Program-made: the position numbers and the translations under genes
Shown here: positions 27,326 through 37,105 of the stretch, piece after piece
How the letters are laid out: each line of letters begins with the position of its first letter
Numbering within the stretch: position 1 is the first letter of the stretch
Source of the DNA: Microvirga sp. TS319
GTDB lineage: Bacteria; Pseudomonadota; Alphaproteobacteria; Rhizobiales; Beijerinckiaceae
NCBI RefSeq assembly: GCF_041276405.1
Contig: NZ_JBGGGT010000002.1
Location: 4,024,501 to 4,088,500 of the forward strand
Length of the DNA: 64,000 nt
Reading direction: 5' to 3'
The notes under the pieces: model-generated
The model's database searches: none
What the model was told of the DNA's origin: nothing
The model's input: only the letters and a program-made list of their open reading frames with translations

Positions 27326-27892
27326 ATGGTAGACACCCGCCGCAGGAACCGGAACCCCTATAACGACGACAACGGCTATGGCGACGTTCCGACCGGCGCC
27401 GTCGGCTTTCGCGGCGAAGGCCGGGAATATCCGGGCGGCTATGGCAGCGATGCCGACGAGTTTTCCGGAGGTGTGGTCGATGACGGCCATGGCGGACCTC
27501 GCGACGACGAAGGCTTTGCGCCCTCCTACAGCCGCTACCGTTCGGGTCTCGGCGCTCTCGGAGATCGCGACCCGGACGATCCGGAACTGCGTAGCGGGCG
27601 CGACATGGGTCGCCATATGGGCCGCGGCATGTCAGGTCCGCACCGCGGGCGCGGCCCGAAAGGTTACAGACGCTCCGACGAGCGCATTCACGAGGACGTA
27701 TGCGAACGCCTGACGGAGGACCGCTTCATCGATGCCTCGAACGTCGAGGTGACGGTCAAGGACGGCGAGGTGACGCTCTCCGGCACCGTAGCGAGCCGCG
27801 GCCTCAAATATCGTGCCGAGGACCTCGCCGAGCTCGCCTCGGGCGTGCATCATGTGCAGAACAACCTGCGCGTGGAAAGCATCGCGTCATGA
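27326..27892 (+). CDS. BON domain protein with long disordered N-terminus
   Basis: This is a 188-residue protein. Residues 1-110 are low-complexity and rich in Gly, Asp, Arg and Tyr. Residues ~115-188 form a BON domain (DERIHEDVCERLTEDRFIDASNVEV, TVKDGEVTLSGTVASRG, HHVQNNLRVES), which in other proteins binds membrane lipid or peptidoglycan. No signal peptide is seen, so it may be cytoplasmic. AGAGGAGA precedes the start at 27326. Confidence 0.83.
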   Translation: MVDTRRRNRNPYNDDNGYGDVPTGAVGFRGEGREYPGGYGSDADEFSGGVVDDGHGGPRDDEGFAPSYSRYRSGLGALGDRDPDDPELRSGRDMGRHMGRGMSGPHRGRGPKGYRRSDERIHEDVCERLTEDRFIDASNVEVTVKDGEVTLSGTVASRGLKYRAEDLAELASGVHHVQNNLRVESIAS

Positions 27893-28091
27893 CCTTGCGC
27901 TCTTTGCCGGAACGGTGCGGCGGTCCGCTGTCTCGGCCGGATCTTTTTGAGGCCGAATAACCGGGAGCATGCGCGTCGGGCAGGAATCGTTTCTCTTTAG
28001 ACGAATTCCCTTGGCCGCGGCCTTGCTTTAGCAAGCAAAGGTCTCAGGACCTCGGGACAGGCGCTTCCATCCGCTCTTCGGTGATCTGCTC

Positions 28092-28943
28092 ATGTTCGGT
28101 ATCTCGGTTTTCGATCTGGCCTGGCTGGTGGTGGCATTGCTTGCCGCCGGTGCCCTCACCGGGCTTCTGGCGGGCGTGTTCGGCGTCGGCGGCGGCGCCG
28201 TGGCGGTGCCGATCCTCTACGAGCTGTTCCGGATCCTGGTGGTGCCCGACGAGGTGCGCATGCCGCTATGCGTCGGCACCTCGCTCGCGATCATCATCCC
28301 GACCTCGATCCGCTCCTTCAACGCACACCGCGCCAAAGGCGCGGTCGACATGTCGATCCTCAAGGTCTGGGCCGTGCCGGTCGTGGTGGGCGTCGTGCTC
28401 GGCAGCGTCATCGCACGCTACGCGCCCGCCGACCTGTTCAAGGGCGTGTTCGTGGTGGTGGCGGGCTTTTCGGCGATCCGGCTGCTCTTCGGCAAGGACA
28501 CCTGGCGACTCGGCCTCGACATGCCGGACCGGCCCGTCATGGTGGCCTATGGCGGGCTCATCGGCGTGCTCTCCGCCCTCATGGGGATCGGTGGCGGCCA
28601 GCTCTCGAACCTGTTCATGACCTTCTACAACCGGCCCATTCACCAGGCGGTGGCGACCTCCTCGGGCTTAGGCATCCTGATCTCGATCCCCGGCGCGATC
28701 GGCTACATCTATGCGGGCTGGCCGCACATGGCCGATTACCCGGACGTCACGGCGTTCCAGCCACCGCTGGCGCTGGGTTATGTCTCGCTGATCGGCCTGC
28801 TGCTGTTCATCCCCACCAGCGCCTGGATGGCGCCGGTCGGCGCGCGGCTCGCTCACCGCCTCTCCAAGCGCCGGCTCGAACTCGCCTTCGGGATCTTTCT
28901 CGTGCTCGTCTGCGCCCGCTTCGCCGCGAGCCTCATCGCCTAA
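28092..28943 (+). CDS. TauE/SafE family permease (sulfite or organosulfonate export)
   Basis: This is a 283-residue protein of about eight membrane helices. It contains two copies of the family motif: AGVFGVGGGAVAVPIL near the N-terminus and LSALMGIGGGQLSNLFM in the second half, reflecting an internal duplication. TauE/SafE proteins move anions such as sulfite and sulfoacetate. The family is sure; the substrate is not. Confidence 0.88.
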   Translation: MFGISVFDLAWLVVALLAAGALTGLLAGVFGVGGGAVAVPILYELFRILVVPDEVRMPLCVGTSLAIIIPTSIRSFNAHRAKGAVDMSILKVWAVPVVVGVVLGSVIARYAPADLFKGVFVVVAGFSAIRLLFGKDTWRLGLDMPDRPVMVAYGGLIGVLSALMGIGGGQLSNLFMTFYNRPIHQAVATSSGLGILISIPGAIGYIYAGWPHMADYPDVTAFQPPLALGYVSLIGLLLFIPTSAWMAPVGARLAHRLSKRRLELAFGIFLVLVCARFAASLIA

Positions 28944-29143
28944 GGCACCTCGGGAGGCGGCGTCGGGTGGATGACGGGCTTGTCCGGCTCTGGGGGCTGC
29001 TCCGGAATCGGCGAGGGAACTCTCGGCGCGTCCGGCGGCACGGGGGTTTCGGGCGGCGTCGGCATGCCTGGAACCGGCTCCGTCGGCGGCGGTTTCGGAT
29101 AGAATTCGTCGGGCTGCGGGCGACTACTGGCAATCGCGGTCAA
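28940..29143 (-). CDS. Small proline-rich protein
   Basis: This is a 67-residue protein in which about every third residue is proline (PPETPVPPDAPRVPSPIP) with acidic residues. It has no signal peptide or membrane segment. Its stop overlaps the TauE/SafE stop by two bases, tail to tail. It may be real because the frame stays open and biased, but no family is recognised. Confidence 0.45.
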   Translation of the reverse strand: MTAIASSRPQPDEFYPKPPPTEPVPGMPTPPETPVPPDAPRVPSPIPEQPPEPDKPVIHPTPPPEVP

Positions 29144-29318
29144 GGAAGCCTTCTCCTCATCGTTTCACCGGACAACCGTCCGGGAAGACGAAAAGTTCGG
29201 CGGGGCGGCCGTTCACCGCTCCTTGACCTAACGCCGAACCGCCTGCGCGCGATGGCTTGACCTCCCCGGCATTTGCCGTCAGGACGGACTCCCGATCACG
29301 CACACACGGTGTCGAACC

Positions 29319-30140
29319 ATGCGCTTTCCGAAATCGCTCAGCCTCGCCACGCTGTTTCTCGCTGGTGCAGGGGCTGGTTCGGCTCAGGCGGCGGATCCGT
29401 TCTTCACCCTCCTGCCCGAAAGCCCCTCGGGCTGGATCGTGACGCTCAAAGCCAATCTGCAGGCGCAGCCCGCTTTTCCCGGCGCGGACGATCTGAGCTT
29501 CATCGGCTATCCGTCCTTGAGCCTGCGCCGCGCGGGAACGGTGGAGCGCTTCAGCGCTCCCGACGATGGATTGAGCTTCTCCGTCCTCGACGCCTCGGCG
29601 CTGCGCTTCGGCGTGGTCGGCCGCTTTGTCGGGGGACGCTACCTGCAGGATGACAGGCGACTCGTCGGCCTCGACAAGATCAACTGGGCCATCGAACCGG
29701 GACTTTTCGTGGAGTACTGGCCCGTCGATTTCCTGCGCGCCCGCGCCGAGATTCGCCACGGCATCAACGGGCATGACGGCTTCGTGGCCGATCTGGGACT
29801 CGATCTGGTGCAGACCTTCGGAGCCTTCACGGTCTCGGCGGGCCCGCGCCTGTCGCTCGGCGACGGGGAGTTCACGCGCACCTATTTCGGCGTGACGCCC
29901 GAGGAGGCGGCACTCAACGGACAGGTCTGGGCCTATCGTCCGTCCGGCGGCATCACGTCCGTCGGAGCGATCGCGAGCGCGTCCTACAACTGGTCGGAGC
30001 AATGGGCCACGACGGCTTTCGTGTCCTACAAGCGCCTGGTGGGCGACGCGGCGGACAGCCCGATCGTTCAGGAATTCGGCTCCGAGAACCAGATCGGTCT
30101 CGGCCTCACCATCTCCTATTCCTTCGCCGTGGGTCGGTGA
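29319..30140 (+). CDS. MipA/OmpV family outer membrane protein
   Basis: This is a 273-residue protein with a signal peptide (MRFPKSLSLATLFLAGAGAGSAQA) and a beta-strand-rich mature part ending in the aromatic pattern GLTISYSFAVGR. The sequence WIVTLKANLQAQPAFPGADD and the late SASYNWSEQWATTAFVSYKRL fit the MipA/OmpV family, which form outer membrane barrels and scaffold murein enzymes in some species. No neighbour hints at a specific partner. Confidence 0.85.
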   Translation: MRFPKSLSLATLFLAGAGAGSAQAADPFFTLLPESPSGWIVTLKANLQAQPAFPGADDLSFIGYPSLSLRRAGTVERFSAPDDGLSFSVLDASALRFGVVGRFVGGRYLQDDRRLVGLDKINWAIEPGLFVEYWPVDFLRARAEIRHGINGHDGFVADLGLDLVQTFGAFTVSAGPRLSLGDGEFTRTYFGVTPEEAALNGQVWAYRPSGGITSVGAIASASYNWSEQWATTAFVSYKRLVGDAADSPIVQEFGSENQIGLGLTISYSFAVGR

Positions 30141-30192
30141 GGTTGAAACGCACCGCGCCCGAAGAGACCTTCGGGCGCCGTACTTCTTGATC

Positions 30193-30359
30193 TTAGAGCG
30201 TCTGACGTGACATCGAGCTCACGTCCGACGCTTTAACATTTTGATCTTGAGCATCGGATTGATCCCAAAAGTGGATTCCAATTTTCCCGTTCGATGCTCT
30301 CCTTGCTCGAGCATCTTTTCACGCAAAACCGGTTCCCACTTTTGCGTTCGATGCCCTAG
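30193..30359. repeat. Cluster of three palindromic repeat units (copy H)
   Basis: Units are 30194-30236 (TAGAGCGTCTGACGTG...CACGTCCGACGCTTTA), 30249-30300 (GAGCATCGGATTG...CGTTCGATGCTCT) and 30308-30359 (GAGCATCTTTTCACGC...GCGTTCGATGCCCTAG). The last one supplies the stop (CTA) of the minus-strand PTPS-like gene. Confidence 0.8.
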
Positions 30360-30742
30360 GCCGCGAGATGAGCCGACGGCGTCTCGCCGCGATAGATGCA
30401 GCCTTCCGACGAGCCCGACATGCCGCGCTTGAGCTCGACTTCCTCGAGGTTCGGGAAGCGTTCCTTCACGTTGCGCCAGATATAAGTCGTGATGTTCTCG
30501 AGCGAGGCGAGGCCGATCTCGTCCTGCTTGAGATCGAGGTTGGCATGGTCGAGGCCTGTGCCGTGATCGCCCTTCAGTTCCTTGATGTAGTTCTCGACGT
30601 CATAGAGATTGACCGGCCAGCCATAGACCTCGTCGATCAGGCCGCCGAAGGTCAGCCGCGCGATGAACGTGTGGCCGTGCAGCCCGGAATAGGGATGCAC
30701 CGAATGGGCGGCTTCGAACGTGAATTCGCAGTAGGTCTTCAT
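30356..30742 (-). CDS. 6-pyruvoyl-tetrahydropterin synthase/QueD family protein lacking the usual catalytic Cys
   Basis: This is a 128-residue COG0720 protein. The zinc ligands are His13 (FEAAHS), His22 and His24 (GLHGHTF), and the catalytic Asp65-His66 pair (GLDHANLD) and Glu82 are kept. The Cys that normally stands four residues before the first HGH histidine is Tyr18 here. This enzyme group makes tetrahydropterins or 6-carboxy-tetrahydropterin from dihydroneopterin triphosphate. It lies 39 bp after the dcpA-like gene on the same strand, so it may serve the pterin signalling pair upstream. It might alternatively be a second queuosine enzyme. Confidence 0.85.
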   Translation of the reverse strand: MKTYCEFTFEAAHSVHPYSGLHGHTFIARLTFGGLIDEVYGWPVNLYDVENYIKELKGDHGTGLDHANLDLKQDEIGLASLENITTYIWRNVKERFPNLEEVELKRGMSGSSEGCIYRGETPSAHLAA

Positions 30743-30781
30743 GGGTCTTCCTCTGGTTTGTGATGGGATTGACCGCTCGCG

Positions 30782-33265
30782 TCAGGCGACTTCGGCTTTT
30801 CGCCGCTTCGTCGCGAGCATGTGGACGAGTTCGGAGGCAGGCTTGGGCCGTCCGAAGTAATATCCTTGGACCTCGGTGCATCCGGCTGCCGTGATCTGAA
30901 GGAATTGGTCCTCCGTCTCGACACCCTCGGCGACGGTCGACATGCCGAGGCTTGCGCCCAGTCCCGCGATCGAGCGCACGATCGCCAGGCAATCCGCCCG
31001 GGAGGAGAGCTCGCGCACGAAGCTCTGGTCGATCTTGATCTTGTCGAACGGGAAGCTGCGCAGATAGCTCAGCGAGGAATAGCCCGTGCCGAAATCGTCC
31101 ATGGCGATGCGCACGCCCATGCGGCGCAGCTGATGCAAGGTCGCGACGGTCAGTTCGTTGTCCTGCAGAAGAACAGACTCGGTGACCTCCAGCTCCAGGC
31201 GATCCGGCGCCAGCCCTGAGCGGGCGAGCGCGCGGCTCACGCTCTGGACGAGGGTCTTGTTGCGGAACTGCACGGGCGAGAGGTTCACCGCGACCTTGAT
31301 CCCTCTCGGCCATCCGGTGGCCACTATGCAGGCCTGCTCCAGCACCCAGTCGCCCAGGGGCGAGATCAGTCCGATGTCTTCGGCGACCGGGATGAATTCG
31401 GCAGGCGAGATCATGCCGCGCTCGGGGTGCTGCCAGCGCAGAAGCGCCTCGTAGCCTCCGATCTCGTTCGCCCGCACATCGACCTGCGGCTGGAAATACA
31501 GCTCGAACTCGCGGTTTACGAGAGCCTTGCGCAGATCGGTTTCGAGCAAGCGGCGGGCCTGCAGCTCCGCATCCATCTCCGGCTCGAAGAAGCGATAGGT
31601 CGCCCGGCCGTCGGCCTTGGCGCGGTAGAGCGCAAGGTCCGCCTGCTTGAGCAGCTGATCGGGCGAGAGGTTGCCCTCGGAGGCGACCGCGATGCCGATG
31701 CTGGTGCCGATGACGATTTCCTGGCCCTCGAGATCGTAAGGCATGCTCACCGCTTCGACGATGCGCGTGGCGAGAGTCGCACAATCCTGCTGATCGTCGA
31801 TGGCGAGCTGCAGGATCGCGAATTCGTCGCCGCCGAGTCGCGCGACCACGTCCTGCGGACGGATGCAGCTGCGCAGCCTCTCGGCCACCAGCTTGAGCAG
31901 AGCATCGCCGGTCTCGTGGCCGAGAGAATCGTTCACGTCCTTGAAGCGGTCGAGGTCGAGGCAGAGAACCGCCATCTTCAGCCGCTCGCGCCCGGTTTCG
32001 GTGAGGGCGTGTTCCAGCTGCTGGCGGAAGAGCACACGGTTGGCGAGATCGGTGAGCGCATCATGATGAGCCATGTAGGCGATCTGCGATTCCGCCTGCC
32101 GGCGCTCCGTGATGTCCTCGTATGTCGCCACCCAGCCGCCATTGGACATGGGCTGATGGGAGATGGCGAAGGTCTGCCCGTCGGGCTCCTCGTGGATGAA
32201 GCCGAACTGCTGCCTCTTGAGCATGAGTTCCTGCTGTTCGGCCACGATGCCGCGCAAGGGGCTCACTTCCTCGCGATCCTGCGCCTCCGCCTGGCCGATC
32301 AGATGGCCGAGCGTGACGCCGGGCTGCACGGTCCTGTCGATGCCGAAGAGTTCCGCGAAACGCGCGTTGAAAACGATGATGCGGTCGGAGCCGTCCACCA
32401 TGCACAGGCCGTGGGACATGTTGTTGAGCGCCGCATCGAAGCGCTCGTTCTGCATCCTGAGCTCGTGCTCCTGGGCCTGGAGCGCCTCGTTACGGAGCTG
32501 CAGCTCCTCATAGGCGCTGCTGAGAGCCTTGTTGGTCCTCTCCAGTTTCGCCGAGATGTTCTCGAAATTGTCGGCGTAAAGCCGCAGTTCGTTGTGCGCC
32601 CGTTCCAGGAGCCGGTTGTGCCATCCCAGCAGGGCCAGCAGGAACAGGCCGAAGACGATCAGGCCGGCCGCCAGACTGGAGAACATCCAGTGCAGGCGGA
32701 TCAGTTCGTGCTGATCCTGCTCGGCGCGCTGTCCGCCGTAATGATTGGCCGCGGACGCGAGGCCCGCGAGCTTGATCTCCAGCGGTTCCAGCACCTTGAG
32801 GGCCGCCATCGCGGCATCAGGCCCGTCCAGATGATCGATGGTGGGCTGGATCGCCTTCAGGGCCTTGTCCAGCTCCTGGGCCACGGCGAGCCATTCGGGC
32901 GCGGAATAGAGAAATTCCCGGAAATCGCCCGCGAAGAGCAGGTTCGTTCGGCTGACGATGATGTCGTATCGAAGCGAGACCTCGTCCTGAGAGACCGTTG
33001 GATCATGGGCCGCGAAGGCGCTCAGGCGCTGCTCCAGGCGCGTGAACTCGTGCACGGCCTGAGCGGCGTGCCAGGGCGTGTTGTAGCGCGCGACATGCTT
33101 GAGGACATCCTGGCGCTCGACGATGAGAATCGAGATGTAGGCTGCGGACACGATGAAGCCGGCAATGACGACGGCAAGCACCAGTTTGAGCGTGCGCAGC
33201 GACAAACGAAATTCTCCGAAGCGCTCAGGGGGCGTTACTTCACGACGATCTTGGAGACCTGCCAC
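30782..33265 (-). CDS. dcpA: Dual GGDEF-EAL cyclic di-GMP enzyme, DcpA-like
   Basis: This is an 827-residue inner membrane protein. A helix at ~28-50 and a second at ~205-228 flank a periplasmic helical region. A coiled coil, a PAS domain (residues ~285-405), a GGDEF domain with intact active site (ARLGGDEFAIL) and RxxD inhibitory site (RPQD) follow, then an EAL domain with YEALLRW, EVTESVL, MDDFGTGYSSL and KIDQSF motifs. Both synthesis and breakdown of c-di-GMP are possible. The gene overlaps the PruR-like gene by 31 bp. In Agrobacterium the same pair links pterins to surface attachment. Confidence 0.88.
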   Translation of the reverse strand: MAGLQDRREVTPPERFGEFRLSLRTLKLVLAVVIAGFIVSAAYISILIVERQDVLKHVARYNTPWHAAQAVHEFTRLEQRLSAFAAHDPTVSQDEVSLRYDIIVSRTNLLFAGDFREFLYSAPEWLAVAQELDKALKAIQPTIDHLDGPDAAMAALKVLEPLEIKLAGLASAANHYGGQRAEQDQHELIRLHWMFSSLAAGLIVFGLFLLALLGWHNRLLERAHNELRLYADNFENISAKLERTNKALSSAYEELQLRNEALQAQEHELRMQNERFDAALNNMSHGLCMVDGSDRIIVFNARFAELFGIDRTVQPGVTLGHLIGQAEAQDREEVSPLRGIVAEQQELMLKRQQFGFIHEEPDGQTFAISHQPMSNGGWVATYEDITERRQAESQIAYMAHHDALTDLANRVLFRQQLEHALTETGRERLKMAVLCLDLDRFKDVNDSLGHETGDALLKLVAERLRSCIRPQDVVARLGGDEFAILQLAIDDQQDCATLATRIVEAVSMPYDLEGQEIVIGTSIGIAVASEGNLSPDQLLKQADLALYRAKADGRATYRFFEPEMDAELQARRLLETDLRKALVNREFELYFQPQVDVRANEIGGYEALLRWQHPERGMISPAEFIPVAEDIGLISPLGDWVLEQACIVATGWPRGIKVAVNLSPVQFRNKTLVQSVSRALARSGLAPDRLELEVTESVLLQDNELTVATLHQLRRMGVRIAMDDFGTGYSSLSYLRSFPFDKIKIDQSFVRELSSRADCLAIVRSIAGLGASLGMSTVAEGVETEDQFLQITAAGCTEVQGYYFGRPKPASELVHMLATKRRKAEVA

Positions 33266-33759
33266 ACCGAGCGGCCGTAATAGGTCTGGTGCTGCAGATC
33301 GGGATCGGAATCGAAGGGATAGATGATGAAGATAGGGCCCTTGTCACGGACGGATATGTACTCGCCGTTCACTTTGAGTGCGAAAAGGACCTTGTACTTT
33401 CTGACATCCGCGACAGGGATGTCGCTGCTGTAGTCGTTGAGGGCGATCACCATGAGGTGCTCGCCCGAGGCTCCAAGCCTGTCCAGGATCTTCGCGATCG
33501 GGATCCCCTCGAATTTCGTCGGCTCGGAATACCAGGGAGTCGTGGTCGTGAAGGTTTCCAGGCCCATGGCCTCCAGCATGGGCCGGTCGAACTCCGCCGT
33601 ATCGCCCTTGTTGGTGACTTTGATCTTGCCGGAAATGGTGAGAATGGGTTTTTCCGTGGGCGCCGGAAGCGGTGCGGCTTCCGCAACTGCAGCCCCAAAC
33701 CATGCCGAGAGCGCGACGAGCGCACATAAGAAAAGAGCTCTCGCTTTGAACTTAGACAT
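33235..33759 (-). CDS. pruR: Periplasmic pterin-binding protein, PruR-like
   Basis: This is a 174-residue protein with a signal peptide (residues 1-30, ending AAVAEAA) and a molybdopterin-oxidoreductase-like (SUOX) fold: LTISGKIKV, WYSEPTKFEGIPIAKILDRLG, VIALNDYSSDIP, FIIYPFDSDPDLQ and SVWQVSKI. There is no cysteine in the mature part, so it cannot hold molybdenum like sulfite oxidase. This matches PruR of Agrobacterium, which binds pterins and steers DcpA. ATGs at 33762 and 33792 are also in frame; 33759 has the best spacing. Confidence 0.8.
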   Translation of the reverse strand: MSKFKARALFLCALVALSAWFGAAVAEAAPLPAPTEKPILTISGKIKVTNKGDTAEFDRPMLEAMGLETFTTTTPWYSEPTKFEGIPIAKILDRLGASGEHLMVIALNDYSSDIPVADVRKYKVLFALKVNGEYISVRDKGPIFIIYPFDSDPDLQHQTYYGRSVWQVSKIVVK

Positions 33760-34004
33760 CATCAGCCCCATCATAGTGCTCAGTAAATACACGCTTATAT
33801 GGGGTGTGGTAAAACTTTATTTATCGGGACAGACGAGACCTTCGTACACACCCAACTATGTAACATGTTCGTTCCTGCGCTCAGGCCTCTCGCCCGACAT
33901 CGCCTCAGCCATCGCTTTCTCTCGGTCAAAGGCCGGAGCGACTGCGATTTCCAGCCACCCTGCCGCTTCGGCAAGGCGGCTGGAATCGAGGATATGCAAG
34001 GCGT

Positions 34005-34949
34005 TCAGGCCCTGAGCGGCTTCAGGCCCGCCTCGATCTCGGCGCGCCGCGGCTCCAGGAAAGGCGGCAGGGCGAGACTTTCGCCGAGCGCCTCCATGGG
34101 CTCGTCCGTGGCGAAGCCGGGACCATCGGTGGCGATCTCGAACAGAATGCCGTTGGGCTCGCGGAAATAGAGGCTGCGGAAATAATAGCGGTCCACCGGG
34201 CCGCTCGACGGCGCGCGCAGGCTCTGCAGCCGCTCCCAGCACTCCTGATAGGTCTGCTCGTTCGGAGTGCGGAACGCCACGTGATGCACACCGCCGGCAC
34301 CCGGCTGCGCGAACGGCAGATCGGGCTCCACGGCCATGTGCAGTTCCGCGGCAGGCCCGCCCTCGCCCATCTCGAACACATGGACGGGCGTGTCGCCGAT
34401 GCGATACTCGCGGGCCGCCCGCATGTCCATGGCGGCGGTCAGCACGAGAGCCGTGCGTTCGGGCTTCGGAACGCTGATGGTGATAGGGCCGAGGCCCCGG
34501 ATCTGGTATTCCGCCGGGACGGGGCTGCGCTCCCACGGATGCGCCTCGCCCCGCCCGCCGTCATCGATGAGGCTCAGGCGCTGGCCTTCGAAATCCTCGA
34601 AATCGAGAACGAGCCGGCCATCGCGCTCGGCGACCGGCTGATGCGCGATATCGAGGGAGGCCAGGCGGTCCTTCCACCATTGCAGCGCCTTCTCGCCGTT
34701 CACGCGAAGACCCGTGCGCGTGATGCTGTGGGTGCCGCGCCGCTCGGGCGCCACCGGCCAGTCGAAGAAGGTGATGTCGGTGCCGGGCGTGGCCCTCCCG
34801 TCCGCATAGAAGAGGTGATAGGCGCTCACGTCGTCCTGGTTCACGGTCTTCTTCACGAGCCGCATACCGAGCGCCTGGGTGTAGAAGGCGTGGTTGCCGG
34901 ACGCGTCGGCCGTGACGGCGGTGAGATGATGAATTCCGGTCAGTTTCAT
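34005..34949 (-). CDS. Ring-cleaving dioxygenase/glyoxalase of the MhqO type
   Basis: This is a 314-residue protein of two tandem VOC modules. The metal ligands are likely in [11 protein letters not shown] (N-terminal), [11 protein letters not shown] (middle) and [12 protein letters not shown] (C-terminal). Related MhqO/MhqA proteins respond to quinones and electrophiles. It stands alone between the PruR-like promoter region (33760-34004, where I see nothing but an AT-rich stretch) and an amidohydrolase gene. Confidence 0.87.
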   Translation of the reverse strand: MKLTGIHHLTAVTADASGNHAFYTQALGMRLVKKTVNQDDVSAYHLFYADGRATPGTDITFFDWPVAPERRGTHSITRTGLRVNGEKALQWWKDRLASLDIAHQPVAERDGRLVLDFEDFEGQRLSLIDDGGRGEAHPWERSPVPAEYQIRGLGPITISVPKPERTALVLTAAMDMRAAREYRIGDTPVHVFEMGEGGPAAELHMAVEPDLPFAQPGAGGVHHVAFRTPNEQTYQECWERLQSLRAPSSGPVDRYYFRSLYFREPNGILFEIATDGPGFATDEPMEALGESLALPPFLEPRRAEIEAGLKPLRA

Positions 34950-35036
34950 GGGAATGCTCCATGGGTGTTGACCGGAAGATAGGGCCGGGACGTCAGGATC
35001 GCGACCCTGCCGCGCGCCAAGGGAACTTTGCTCAAA

Positions 35037-35073
35037 TGCAAGGACTTGGCCGCTCTCAAGCCAAATCCTTGCA
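35037..35073. terminator. Stem-loop terminator candidate after the M20 amidohydrolase
   Basis: TGCAAGGACTTGGC and GCCAAATCCTTGCA form a 14-bp stem with one mismatch and a 9-base loop. On the minus strand, the direction of the amidohydrolase gene, it is followed by TTTGAGC, a weak U-run. Confidence 0.6.
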
Positions 35074-35103
35074 GCTTTGAAAAGACGGGTGTCGGGCGGC
35101 CCG

Positions 35104-36540
35104 TTAGGCAGCCTTGGCGCGCAGATCGTCTGGCGTCACCTCCGGCGGAATCGGGCAGAGATAGGCCCTTCCGCCCGTGCGCTCCTTCAGCTCCGCCTTC
35201 GCGCGGACGATGATGTCGGGATTGCGCAGGCAATCGGCCGCCGTGGAGGCCATGGCCTTGGCGGCGAGCACCATGCCCTTGTGGGCCGCTGGCAGGTTGC
35301 CCTGGGCGACGAGCTGCCAGGTGTGGAACGGGGTTCCGATGGCGAAACAGGCCGCATGGCACTGCACGGTCGGGACGATCCAGCTCACGTCGCCGACATC
35401 CGTGGTGCCCATCTGGACCACCTCCCGGGTCGGCATGCAGAGCAGGCCGTCATGCAGCACCTCGGTGGCGAGCGAACGATCGTGCGGGGTGACGCTCGCG
35501 AGGATTTCCTCCTTCGTGAGCGCCTTCTTCTGCAGCTCGCCCGCGAAGGCATAATCCGTCTCGTCGAAGCCCGGGCCGCCGAGGCGCTTCATGTTCTCGT
35601 ACATGACCTCCTGCAGCACCTTGTTGGGCACGACGTTCGAGGTCGCATCCGTGATCTGCACGGTGAAGGACGTCTCGGTCATCAGGGAGGCGCCTTCTGC
35701 GATTTTCTTCACGCGCTCGAACAGGCGCTCCGCGTCCGGCAGATGCGGCGAGCGCACGAGATAGAGCGATTCCGCGTAGGCCTGCACCACGTTCGGCGCG
35801 TCGCCGCCTGTGTTGGTAATGGCGTAATGCACGCGCGCGTCGGAGGGCATGTGCTCGCGCATGTAGTTCACGCCCACATTCATGAGCTCCACTGCGTCAA
35901 GCGCGCTGCGGCCCACATGCGGAGCCGCCGCCGCATGGGCGGCGCGGCCCGTGAAGCGGAAATAGGCCTGGATACAGGCGAGCGACGAGGTGGTCTGCAC
36001 TTCGTTGACCACGCTCGGATGCCAGCAGAAGGCGGCGTCGAGATCGTCGAACAGGCCCTCGCGGGCCATGAAGGTCTTGCCGGAGCCGCTCTCCTCGGCC
36101 GGACAGCCGTAATAGCGCACCGTGCCGGCGATGCCCTCCGCTTCCAGCGCGTCCTTGAGCGCCACTGCGGCCAGCGCCGAACCGGAACCCAGGAGGTTGT
36201 GCCCGCAGCCGTGCCCCGGCGTGCCCTTCGTGGTCGGCCGGTGCTCGGTCAGGCCCGACACCTGGGCAAGATCGGGCAGCGCATCGAACTCGCCCAGAAT
36301 GCCCACGATGGGGCCGCCTTTGCCGTATTCGGCCACGAAGGCGGTGGCCATGCCGCCCACGTTCTTCGTGATCCGGAAGCCCTCGCGCTCCAGCATGGCG
36401 ATCTGCTCGGCGACCGAGCGATGCTCCTCGAAAGCGAGTTCCGGCATCGCCCAGATGCGGTCGCTCAGGGCGCAGTAATCGGCGGCCTTCGCATTCACGC
36501 GACGTACGATTTCATCAAGGCTCAAGGGATCGTTCTGCAT
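35104..36540 (-). CDS. M20 family amidohydrolase, AbgB-like
   Basis: This is a 478-residue metallohydrolase. Metal-binding segments are [19 protein letters not shown] and CWHPS, and a small lid domain lies around residues 195-300 with [23 protein letters not shown]. The closest group is the p-aminobenzoyl-glutamate hydrolase subunit B (AbgB) set, which cleaves folate breakdown products. No AbgA partner is adjacent, so the substrate may be another N-acyl amino acid. Confidence 0.88.
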   Translation of the reverse strand: MQNDPLSLDEIVRRVNAKAADYCALSDRIWAMPELAFEEHRSVAEQIAMLEREGFRITKNVGGMATAFVAEYGKGGPIVGILGEFDALPDLAQVSGLTEHRPTTKGTPGHGCGHNLLGSGSALAAVALKDALEAEGIAGTVRYYGCPAEESGSGKTFMAREGLFDDLDAAFCWHPSVVNEVQTTSSLACIQAYFRFTGRAAHAAAAPHVGRSALDAVELMNVGVNYMREHMPSDARVHYAITNTGGDAPNVVQAYAESLYLVRSPHLPDAERLFERVKKIAEGASLMTETSFTVQITDATSNVVPNKVLQEVMYENMKRLGGPGFDETDYAFAGELQKKALTKEEILASVTPHDRSLATEVLHDGLLCMPTREVVQMGTTDVGDVSWIVPTVQCHAACFAIGTPFHTWQLVAQGNLPAAHKGMVLAAKAMASTAADCLRNPDIIVRAKAELKERTGGRAYLCPIPPEVTPDDLRAKAA

Positions 36541-36615
36541 GGCGGGACTGTCTCTTCAATGGTGCGTGGCGGGCAACCTATCTCCGGTTCGCCCAATGGG
36601 AAAGAGCCGTGCGTC

Positions 36616-36963
36616 TCAGGCTTCAATGCCGTTCATGCGCGCACGGCGCTCCTGGTCCGCGCGCACGGCAAGCCTGTTCCTGAGCCTAGTGTTCTCGCGC
36701 CGCAACGTCTCGATCTCTCCACGCAGCTGGCGCATCCGTGCCTCGGCGGCGCGGGCGTGGTCGATGCCGTATTCATAGACGGTCCTGACGATGACGTCGC
36801 CGGGGCGGATGCGCGGCTGCGGGCGAAAGATCTCGCCCCAGCTGGTTCCCATCGCCCTGATGTGCCGGTGCGCGGCCAGCGCCGCCGCCGCCCGCTCGCC
36901 GGCATGATCCGACCCCAGCATCCCCAGGATGCGGACGAGTTTGAGCCGATCGCCTTCCTTCAT
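36616..36963 (-). CDS. Conserved hypothetical protein with C-terminal coiled coil
   Basis: This is a 115-residue protein. The first part (LKLVRILGMLGSDHAGERAAAAL, then RAMGTSWGEI) is a motif seen in many small alphaproteobacterial proteins of unknown role. The end (LRGEIETLRRENTRLRNRLAV) is a coiled coil. The start at 36963 follows a G-rich stretch and gives a compact protein. Confidence 0.6.
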   Translation of the reverse strand: MKEGDRLKLVRILGMLGSDHAGERAAAALAAHRHIRAMGTSWGEIFRPQPRIRPGDVIVRTVYEYGIDHARAAEARMRQLRGEIETLRRENTRLRNRLAVRADQERRARMNGIEA

Positions 36964-37105
36964 GCTGCCCCCTTTCCGTTCATCCTCAATGTGTCGTCGA
37001 GGCAAAGGAAAAGAAGCGCGAAAGGCGCAGATCCCGTAGAACCGGAGGGCCCTTGCTCGAATCTCCGGGTGTGATATCCGGTCTATATTCCCGGACAATC
37101 CGCCT

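Noticed and set aside
31427..33280. 617-codon plus-strand frame opposite dcpA
   Set aside because: It is antisense to GGDEF-EAL motifs with no family features.
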